NCBI GenBank assembly: GCA_037043455.1
Contig: JAWPHD010003089.1
Span: 1 to 64,000 of the forward strand
Source: Cyrtodaria siliqua
Lineage: Eukaryota; Mollusca; Bivalvia; Adapedonta; Hiatellidae
Length of the DNA stretch: 64,000 nt
Reading direction: 5' to 3'
Positions 54,966 to 64,000 of the stretch are shown here, one piece after another. Position numbers and translations under genes: made by a program. Positions within the stretch are counted from its first letter, which is position 1. Every line of letters starts with the position of its first letter. The notes below the pieces were generated by a model. It saw only the letters and a list, made by a program, of their open reading frames with translations. It had not been told where the DNA came from and did not search any database.

Positions 54966-56383
54966 TTACGCCCACTTCCAGAGAAACTTACAAACAACCA
55001 CAGCAGTTGCAGTGGAAATGAAAATCAATATAGAGTACAAGCAGAAAACCTGAGGGAGAAAAGTTCATGCACCTTTCCAATAGATTGTAAAAGTAGATAT
55101 AAAAGGCGTACGTGAAATGTAGCAATCAATGACCACAGTAAACCAAAAACACGCACAGTTACAAACAGCAATTACAAATAGGAATACAGAAACAATCTCA
55201 AACATAATCACTTGATTGGAAGCAAAATATTCCGTGTGTGTTGACTAAAGTGAATTGCTTAGATTGGAAATATGAAAATGTGCAATTTATTATTAGCGCT
55301 TTATCAATGTTCAACAGCGAAATACAATTGATTCTATGAAACGTACGTATCTTATTACTTTAAAAGATAATTTTGTGTTAAAAGCATGTGGTACTGTAGA
55401 GATTTTTCAGAAAATGAAAGTCATCCTCTCATCATGTGACCTTTATTTTCGTATCCGTGTATCCCTGAAAGATATACAAAATGCAGACTGACTCTGAAGA
55501 TAACGTAAACTAAATAAATGTGACTAATGCTATACCAATTTGCCAAATCCATGTTGACTTTGTCTCTGCCTTATTTTTAAAGCACATAAGCCTTAGAAGA
55601 ACTCAGCATGGATAGTGCCTAATTGGGCATGAAATGTTAGGCGGCCAAGAAAATCACAACCCTTTGATAATGACATGTGTCAAGAAACGTCAACAGCTTG
55701 TAGTAATAACGCTGAATGCAACATATGTTTGTTTAATGATTTTGCTTAGCAACGGGTAGTGAGGGGTCATTATGATCATGTCATATGCCGGCCAATTACT
55801 GAATGTTAAGTCTAGACTGGTAACATAATTGACACATGACAAGGATAAAATAAGTAATTGAAATGATCAGTGTTTGATTGCGTTTCTGATCCTTTGTAAT
55901 TGTAAGCTATACTGTACACCTGCCACAGTTAGGAAATTCCAATTACAATTCGTGCGTTTCATATCAATAAGGCTTGGCAATAACGAATATATAAAGAAAG
56001 TATGTGACCTTCACAAATGCGTATTTGTTTTACATAGCATTCAGTCATTAGTCATTCATAAAGACAGTTTTAAAACGCTATAAAATCTGCATATCATGAT
56101 ATATTGTATGTATCAAACGGTGCAGATATTTTACGAACAGTCTTGTCAAAAACACGATCAAACGTGTTTTACAAAACTAACTTGTGATACAAGTCATAGG
56201 AAATAGGAAAATCGGTTATGAATGCTCCTGATTTACGAAATGGGTTCTTAATCATATGTTGGAATTTATATTCGAGTTGACAACTTCTCTATGACTGCTG
56301 CGAGTGTACTTCATCGTACGTCCGAATGAATAGACACGTAAACAAACTACGCGTTTAATATCGTTAGGACATATGTGTGATTT
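54966..56383. other. Intergenic, no gene seen
   Basis: Contains a weak retrotransposon 3'-tip relic at 55095-55200. No supported ORF. Confidence 0.4.
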
Positions 56384-57062
56384 ATAAACTTCGTAATATT
56401 CTTGGTCATGATCACTTTCATACTATCTTTGTTGAACTTATTAAAAAGTTTATCATTTTGCAACGTACTGCATGCTTGGTGGTGGACCCTTTTACAGTTC
56501 GCCACCATACTATCTCTTTAATTGTGCGATGACCGGACAGGCTGTGGACACTTTGATGAAGTCTACCCAAAGCCCAAAAGGACGGTGACGTTTGATGTTT
56601 GTCTGCAGTCTTGTCTTGTCGTGCCCTCAATGGTTTATTTTCTTGTTGCTCTTGCTTCTGCCAAGTCATCGAGTACCTTCTTTATGGCTTGTTAGGATAT
56701 TCTTTTTTTGTATGTATGTATACACGATCATGTTTGTGTTTTACTTATATTGACTATGAATGCTGGCATGTTGGTTAGAGAATAGTTCACGTTGGAGATT
56801 TCTTTATTTACACTGTCCGTTCTACTGGATTGAAGTAGAGTAAGTGTGAGGTTTGGTGCAACCTAGAACCTGGTTTAAACCCCCAGCGGCCTTTTTTTCC
56901 ACTGGTCTTTCCAAGGCGGTAGCCCTATTGTCAACCCATTTGTGTTTGTGATGTGTTATTTGGCCTTTTATTCATCTTTACAATTGTTCCTTGTTTCTGT
57001 GTGTGTTTATGGTAGACTGTCGACCTTGAATGCTGCTTTTCCTGTTCGATTCTTATATATAT
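56384..57062 (+). repeat. Retrotransposon 3' end, plus-strand copy
   Basis: From ATTTATAAACTTCGTAATATTC through the 3' UTR to TTTCCTGTTCGATTCTTATA; frame remnants are scrambled. Confidence 0.85.
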
Positions 57063-60000
57063 TTCAGCTTGACCTTCAGTCAGACACATCCGAAAAAAAC
57101 ATTGTTTTTGTTTTTCGGTAATGTTTTATATTGAAGAAATTGTGTAGTATATATTATACTGTTTGCTAATTATAACGTTATACCTTACTCGTCCAAAGAC
57201 CAGCCACTAAACTTTCTTTGTTGACATACTCACCAGCAAGAGGAAGCATTACCTATATTTTAAACGTGTTATTTAAACAAAAATCATAAAGATATTGGAT
57301 TTCTTATAGCTTACATTTTAGCATCTGCTCACGTTTTCTGTTTCTCTTAATCTCCAAAAACTACACGGATTACATCACCAAATTTGTTATCACCAACATA
57401 TAACTTAAATTAAGAAAATAATGCTCAAGAAAACACTTGCTCTTACTTACAATACGACGAAGACAATTCTAAAAATTCAAAGCATACGAAACAAGCATAA
57501 ACGTCTAAAATACCGTCATAGACTTGTAGTGATCTATAAGTTTGTTAAATAAAGGATTGCCTTCTCGAATATAGACCCAGAGTTATCAATTTCTAACAAA
57601 TAAATACACGTTTTGAAAGCACTGACTATCCTAAAACTGATATTTAATATGCCGATATGAGTATTTGAAAGGATTCTTTTCCATTTATATTTCGTTTCCC
57701 GACAAAATGGATTTATTTAAATTCCCCAGATGATTTTAGGTGCTTTGAAAATATAAATTACTTGATTTTAAAATTCCAGTAAAAATCTTTCTTGATAATG
57801 GAACTCTCAAACCTCGATATATCTTCGAGTACAAAAAGCAATCAATAAGTGCGTGCTGTAATAATATTGTAATCTACCGAAAAATCATTGCACACTGAAA
57901 TTAGCAATTATTTTTTGTATAATATAAAACACAATACTGGCTTAGAGTCCCATATCCACTCTTAGAAGTGCCAGACTTTGATTTATCGTTATGCTTCTAA
58001 AAACACCAACACGTTATAAATTTACGTTTAAACCGGATGAAACGATAACAGCCTTTTAGCAGTTAGATTAAAAGCCTCATCTACAAAAACGCTCGATAAC
58101 ACAATCTAATAACTATTACGAGAAGTTCTGAAATTCCACTTCTACATTTGACAATGCGTGACATTGGAATTCGGAGCTATCAATTCTAGACGGCTCATTT
58201 TTTATTGCCTTATTTCATTTGTACCTTTATTTAGTGTTATTGTATCATTTCTATGGTAATATAGAGCTGCAAGGTTAAACATGGTGTTTGTTAGAATAAC
58301 AATGTTCCACTAGCGTGGGTTTCATATGCTAAATGAGTTTATTTACGAATTGATATAAAAAGAGTATGAGTGGACCTATGGAAACGGCCGAACAGGACAC
58401 ATACACAATATTGCAGTCTCGGTTTGATTGAGACTGTTCATGAACGGTAGTGACATATGCTAGCTACCGCTCACACCCTCTAGCCCCGGGTTGACCAGAA
58501 CTCAATATTCATAAAATCAATAGTACATAATTTAAACCATTCTGAAGATGACATGCATATGGCGCTGAACATAGAGATCTTTTCTTCCCCCATGTCCAAC
58601 GTCGTAAGGTCCCAGTATCTAACAAAATAATAAGCCCCGATGAGCGAAATAAACAAAATGGAATTTAGTGGGGAGCAACTTTTATGAAAACGTCATGGAA
58701 CTGTACTATGCATTTTGACTCGTTTTTATTGGATACCGAATTCTCAGCAGCTTTTGGTTTAAAGATGAATGTCCACCCTTTTTGTAGTATTATAAATTAA
58801 CAGATTTTACTTTTAAACATCATATGAACATTTCTTGATAGTCCTGGAGAGAAACATATATTTAAAACCGCTACTAAGTTGTATGCAAAAGCAAGTATTA
58901 TTTGCATGACGTAGATACTACTTTTACCACTGCGAGACTGCACCGGAAAATGAGGTAAATCTGAATTATATAGCTGCAAAACTAATGCCAGACAATAGAT
59001 AAATACATTTACCCGTGGATTAATTTACCTGTTCAAAGTTTTCTACGTCATCAAATAAAATATTATTCTCGCTTTTCACAGATATTGCAATGTGTGAATT
59101 GTAAATATATATTGTTGTGTATTGATTTCGATTTAGATAACATAAACATATTCATGAAATAAATCATGGCCTGAGAAAATAACACACGGAACTACCTGAT
59201 CACCCAAGAATAAAACAACCACCTACGCACCACAACATATTACACCTAGTAGTTTACTACAAGGGATAAATATCTATATTGATAGGATATAGAAGGTCTA
59301 ATTGCAATTGTGTATCATTTTGTCATTTGTAATAACACCTATTTTGGATGGCTCATGGCAAGAATTATTTTGAATAAATATTCGCACTATACGAATGACA
59401 CACGGTAATTATTATCATGATGCACGAAAATACCGCATTGAAGATTCCATGCTCACCATCATATGCATACAATCTTCTGGATGGCCGAAATTTTCTTACA
59501 ATTGACATTTTAAATATTCGGTTCTGCTCAACCCGGGGCTATAGGGCATGAACTGTACCAAGCATTTTTCACTACCTTTTATAAACAGTCTATATCAAAC
59601 CCAGACTGCAACATGTTTGTATATGTATCGTGTTCTGAGGAGTTCTAAATGTCTTCTTTTATACTCTTGTTTATTAATGACTATTCAGTCTATCAAAAAG
59701 AGTATGATAATGGACCTTTGGAAACGGCCGAGCACGTCTATTCACCTAAGGACTTTAAGCACATTGATTTAGGTATAAACACAGTAGTAAAACCATGATT
59801 AATACAGGATATAAAATGTTGTTAGCGTAGGTGCTTACGTAAATAGTCACCAGGAGACTATCAGAATTTCTATTATACGTTAAATATCCGTAGTTATAAT
59901 ACGTTTTGTCACATCAAAGTGCTGTTAATGCCTAAGGGCATGATAAATATCTCTTCAGAGTCGTTGAATACAGTCAGCTCTAATGGTAGTCCATCCTCTT

Positions 60001-60284
60001 GAGATAGTAAATGCAACGTATTTGTAACCATCTATTTGAAAACTTACTCATTAGACTATGTTTTTGTTTGTCTTGTTTACACAGTGGTACATTGTAAATT
60101 TACCGTGACTTATTTATTGCAAGTGTTAACATATTTACTTGTCACTTCCACAGCACAGACATCCTGAAGTACATTGGAAGAACAGTAGGAACTTGCTGTT
60201 TAGCTGATAATAATCACAATTCACGTGTAAAACGCTGCGATAATGCCAAATCCCATCGTAGGGACTATTTACTAAACACATCCA
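57063..60284. other. Intergenic, no gene seen
   Basis: 3.2 kb AT-rich DNA. Family-X repeat pieces at 58370-58510 (CCTATGGAAACGGCCGAACA, TGAGACTGTTCATGA) and 59695-59745. No coding evidence. Confidence 0.4.
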
Positions 60285-60404
60285 AATTGTGGGAGGTGTT
60301 CAGGACTGCTTCTACCCAGGAAATTCGGGTCTGCCTCCACCACAAAAAATCGACCGTCATTTATAACCTTACATGTGTTGAAAATGACATAAAACAACAT
60401 ACAT
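60285..60404 (+). repeat. SINE body fragment
   Basis: CTTCTACCCAGGAAATTCGG, CCACCACAAAAAATCGACCG, TTGAAAATGACATAAAAC matches 45290-45400; the tRNA head is missing. Confidence 0.75.
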
Positions 60405-60982
60405 GATTTAGTTCTCTCATTGAATATGGTGAAATAATTAGCAAAATCTATGACAAGAGAAGTGATTCTAATTTTGACATTGTTAATTATCCCGACTTGG
60501 ATTGGGATGTTCCCCGAGCAACTTATGATGGGGTGTATGTGTCTCAACTGATTCGTTTTTCAAGAGCATGTACTCGAGTTGAGGACTTTAATATTTGTAA
60601 TCTGTGTATAACTAAAAAGCTACTTAATCAGGGAAACCGTTACCATAAACTTCGTAAAACCTTTGCAAAATGTTATTATCGTAACCCTGATTTTCTTTCC
60701 AAATATAAAAGTAATTAAAGGACTCTTCTGCGACAAGGACTATCACAACCTGACTTGTATGGTGATGTGATTTATAAACTTCCTAAGATTCTTGGTCATG
60801 ATCATTTTCATACTATCTTTCTTAAACTTGTTAAAAAGTTTATCAAAAGAGGTTATGACCCTATCATTTTGCAGCGTACTGCATGCTTGGTGGGGGACCC
60901 TTTTACAGTTCGCCACTATGCTTTCCTCTTTAATTGTACGATGACCGGACAGGCTGTGGACCCTAGGATGACGCCTACCTAA
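60405..60982 (+). pseudogene. Retrotransposon C-terminal protein fragment
   Basis: Best coding copy of the repeated retrotransposon. Reads DVPRATYDGVYVSQLIRFSR, CITKKLLNQGNRYHKLRKTF, then a TAA at 60716-60718, then LYGDVIYKLPKILGHDHFHT and ILQRTACLV to a TAA at 60980-60982. The GVYVSQLIRFSRAC and RYHKLRKTF signatures belong to the region after the reverse transcriptase in a retroelement family common in marine invertebrates (recognised by pattern; clade not assigned). 5'-truncated; one nonsense codon. Confidence 0.75.
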
Positions 60983-61490
60983 AGCCATTTGGGACGGTGG
61001 CGTTTGCTGTTTGTCTATGATCTTTCTTCTCATGCCCTTTATGGTTTATTCTCTTATTGCTCTGACTTCTGCCAAGTCATTGAATACCTTCATTGTGGCT
61101 TTCTAGGCAATTGTTTGTTTTGTATTATATTTACACGGGCATATTTGTATTTTACTTATATTGCCTATTGATTCTGCCGTGTTGGTTAGAGATTAGATCA
61201 TGTCGGGGATTTCTTTATTTACAATGTCCTGTTTTAATCGGATGATAGTAGGGTAAGTGTGAGGTTTGGTGCACCCTAGAACCGGTTTAAACTCCCAGTG
61301 GCCGTCTTTGCAACTGACCGTTTCAAGGCGGTAGCCCTATTGTCAACCCTTTGATGTTTGTGATGTCGTTTGCATTTAATAATACTTTTGCCTTCTTGTT
61401 TTTCTGTTTGCTTGTTTGTTTTTTGTGTTTTGTGGTTGACTGTCCTCATTGAATGCTACTTTCCCTGTCCGATCTTTTTATATTTCTTTA
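60983..61490 (+). repeat. Retrotransposon 3' UTR, plus strand
   Basis: Ends GACTGTCCTCATTGAATGCT, ACTTTCCCTGTCCGATC. It shares the GCACCCTAGAACCGG and CAAGGCGGTAGCCC blocks with all other copies and serves as the reference for orientation. Confidence 0.9.
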
Positions 61491-61566
61491 TACAAACAAA
61501 CAAAACTAAACACATCACTCGCAAAAAGATCAACAAACTTATGTATAGACTAAATTAAACCGAGTC

Positions 61567-61800
61567 TGCTACTTTTATATCTTGTTTGTGTTTGTTGCTT
61601 CCAGGGGATCCTCTGTAAGTATTTATTGACATTCGCACTAGCGTTTGTTTAGTGTTGTGTGGCTGCCCTAAAAAGTCGCCCCGACAACAAATCAGTAGTG
61701 TTATTACTTACTGGTCCTTTGGAATCGGCCACTTTTATCTCATGTTTGTGTTTGCTGCTTCCAAGAAATCCCCATTCGGTGTTTATTAATATTGCGTCAG
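61567..61800. repeat. Two-copy tandem duplication, about 160 bp
   Basis: ACTTTTATATCTTGTTTGTG (61570) and ACTTTTATCTCATGTTTGTG (61730) each begin a similar unit ending near TATTTATTGACATT / TTTATTAATATT. Confidence 0.6.
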
Positions 61801-62149
61801 CAGATGATGTCATATACATTAACATTATAAATGATGATTTTTAGGTTTTCAATTCGATTTCATCTTCATTATATAGCCTGTCGCCTGTGACCCTAAAAGG
61901 CATACGAGTACCTAGATGACTGCTAACTTGCGTATATGTAAGTATGTGTCAGTAAGCATCAATACATATATGCAAGAACTCATTTATATTAAGAGACACA
62001 CACGCAAAAGCCACCGGCTTTATAAGTTAACGCATTCACCGCAAATACTTGAAACCACGTCCAAAAGTCGAAGGACCTCGAATATCGGAAGTAACATTAA
62101 GCATACGTTGACACCAACATTTACGCAAAAACCTGTTTTCCTTATGTGT

Positions 62150-62560
62150 TTTATTTATATTTCGAGAGGTTGTAGTCGAGTTGTGGACTTATTAATTCGT
62201 AACCTTTCTATAACTAAACAGCTTCCTTATCAGGGCTATCGTTATCATAAATTTCGAAACACCATTGCTAAATTAAATTATCGTATCCAAATAAATACTG
62301 ATGAATGTATAATTGACAAAGTATACTTTTGAAATAAAAAATTGAAATATAAACATTAAAAGTTCTGTGCCAAGGACTAATCGGACTTCTTAAGTGACGT
62401 GATTTACAAATGTCGAAAGATCATTGGTCATACAATCTGTTTAAAATGTATCAAAAGAGATTATTACAATGTCTTATTGTGCCCTTTGTGATCGGTTCTC
62501 TTGTTGCTCTGGATTCGGCCAGGTCAATGAGTACTTGCTTTGTGGCTTTCTAGGCGTTTG
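62150..62560 (+). repeat. Diverged retrotransposon copy, interrupted
   Basis: TTTCGAGAGGTTGTAGTCGAG and AGGGCTATCGTTATCATAAA correspond to the GVYVSQL/RYHKLRK region; the copy runs to CTTTCTAGGCGTTTGTGCATT. The matching 3' end resumes at 63340-63650 after about 780 bp of inserted sequence. A (TA)n tract lies at 62569-62599. Confidence 0.7.
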
Positions 62561-62564
62561 TGCA

Positions 62565-62603
<39 letters not shown>

Positions 62604-62829
62604 AAATGTGAAACAAATTATCAACCAATCATTGCTTAAAATAACAAAATGATATCTAGATATAATGTTGTTGTTTTAAGCACTGTTTGGTTGACAATTT
62701 GTTTGGCAATTATCTTTTTAAATACCTATATTTCCGGAATCCTCCATGATCCAGTGCTCTAGAAAGGATTTTGTAAGATGTATACTATTCTTTACCGTAT
62801 GTCTATATCTTTATCTCTCTGTATATATA

Positions 62830-63335
62830 TGTGGAGAAATGTTGTACCAACCACTTACCAATTGACTCGAACCCGCATCCATAAACACAAACATCGACAC
62901 AGCGCCTCGCCCAATACCAGACGCGTTAGCCCCATTCGGCCACCTAGTCAATCTAAAAGGGATTGATTTTGGAAACCGGATGATACTAAGGCTTTACTAT
63001 TGGACGGGTCGGATATCTTCGGGATTTTCCGTCAAATAATGACAACCATAGCGTATATTTATACGATAGAAGATTCACATTATAACCTCAGGTACCTATA
63101 CAAACATTCACCATAGAAAGACGCCAGATCAATACTGATACAATGATTTTAAAACATAATTATTTAGTATTTGAGAGAATTAAATTAATAATGACGAACT
63201 TTCTTTAACGTAGGAGCTATAAGATACAAACATTAAATAAAAGTTGCATCAACCACTTAACAACGGATTCGAACCTGCAGCCCTAGACACCAACATCGAC
63301 ATAGCGCCTTGGCCAGCTAGTCAGCCTATATATAC
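62830..63335. repeat. Two tRNA-like SINE ends (minus)
   Basis: AACCACTTACCAATTGACTCGAACCCGCATCC (split here as AACCACTTACCAATTGAC and TCGAACCCGC) at 62850-62880, and AACCACTTAACAACGGATTC with GAACCTGCAGCCC at 63250-63285, each followed by a region like CATCGACA(C/T)AGCGCCT. B-box-like CGAACC in reverse suggests tRNA-derived repeats. Confidence 0.55.
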
Positions 63336-63339
63336 ACTG

Positions 63340-64000
63340 TATATGATCATCTGTGTGTTATAGTTATATTGCCTACTAATACTGCTTTGTTTTTTAGAGA
63401 ATATAGTCTGGCAGGGATTTCTTTAATTACACTGTTCCGTTTTACTTGGATGACAGTAGGGTAAGAGTGAAATAGAACGTGGTTTAAACCCCCAGATGTC
63501 TTTTGCCACTGACCGTTCCAATGCCGCAGCCCTATTGTCAACCTGTTTGTGTGTGTGACCTTGTTTCGTATTAACATTGTAAGTGTTGTTTGTTTAATAC
63601 TTGTTTATGATTGACTGTGTTCCTTGAAAGTAAAATTTTCCTGTTCAACTTTTATACGGACATTTTACGATGTTCTTAATTATACAAGACCGGAACCATA
63701 CCCAATAACATATCTCCAATGGCTATGTAGCTTTGCCAGATCAAATGCTTAATAATTAACCAAGCAAGCAATCAATAAAATATCTTATGAATCTCCTTGC
63801 TATATATCATGAACTAAAATCGCAATAACTGTAACACCGTCAACACTATTACATAATTCCCATCCACCTTTTTTGCCACTGACCGCTCCAAGACAGTAGC
63901 CTATTGTGTGGGTGTGATATCATATTTTGTATTGTGTTGTTTGTTTCTATGAGTGCGTTTGGTTGCCTGTGATTCTTGAATGCTACATTTCCTGTACGAC
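63340..64000 (+). repeat. Retrotransposon 3' ends, two partial copies
   Basis: 63340-63650 carries the 3' UTR to CCTTGAAAGTAAAATTTTCC; 63865-64000 repeats the terminal part (GCCACTGACCGCTCCAAGAC ... CTTGAATGCTACATTTCC) and is cut by the window end. Confidence 0.75.

Overview
The window is eukaryotic nuclear DNA. It is AT-rich and intron-bearing, crowded with dead retrotransposons, tRNA-derived SINE pieces and tandem-core repeats of the kind seen in marine molluscs, so a bivalve or similar lophotrochozoan is the likely source (inference from repeat style). Nothing prokaryotic is present. REGION 1 (1-2607): three or four putative minus-strand exons of a host gene, including a BEN-domain-like exon (509-749) and a Ser/Thr/Gln-rich exon built of 105-bp in-frame repeats (1749-2225). 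REGION 2 (2608-17300): a 14.7-kb Polinton/Maverick element (the integrated form of adintovirus-like DNA viruses), bounded by 160-170 bp terminal inverted repeats and a 5-bp GTAAT direct repeat. It carries the expected set: double-jelly-roll major capsid protein, penton-like minor capsid protein, packaging ATPase, protein-primed family-B DNA polymerase, DDE integrase, a coiled-coil membrane protein and several small proteins conserved among Polintons. I find no Ulp1-type protease. Many genes are intact, but the polymerase, capsid, ATPase, the 5032-6348 protein and others carry frameshifts or in-frame stops, so this copy is a decaying provirus. Genes on both strands share short A/T-rich divergent intergenic spacers; the left end also carries an inward-facing CCAAT x3 plus TATA promoter with no gene in front of it. 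REGION 3 (17301-26930): two further minus-strand exons in phase with the exon left of the Polinton, so the element appears to sit in an intron of a host gene; then degenerate interspersed repeats, a 70-aa plus-strand ORF followed by a poly(A) signal (22276-22488), and a predicted two-exon plus-strand gene (23757-26667) whose stop codon lies in a retrotransposon fragment. REGION 4 (26931-64000): mostly transposable-element debris. It holds a 5'-truncated LINE with a 10-bp target duplication (28311-28973), a nearly full-length but dead two-ORF APE-type LINE on the minus strand with a 2A-like peptide motif in ORF2 (about 38131-44134), a Helentron-like element with a 152-bp tandem core (46258-47307), another LINE ORF2 fragment (47426-48250), a roughly 490-bp inverted duplication around a 59-bp minisatellite (51322-54245), and at least ten copies of one retrotransposon 3' end, some keeping the C-terminal reading frame. 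I see no convincing tRNA, rRNA or CRISPR and no other intact host gene.
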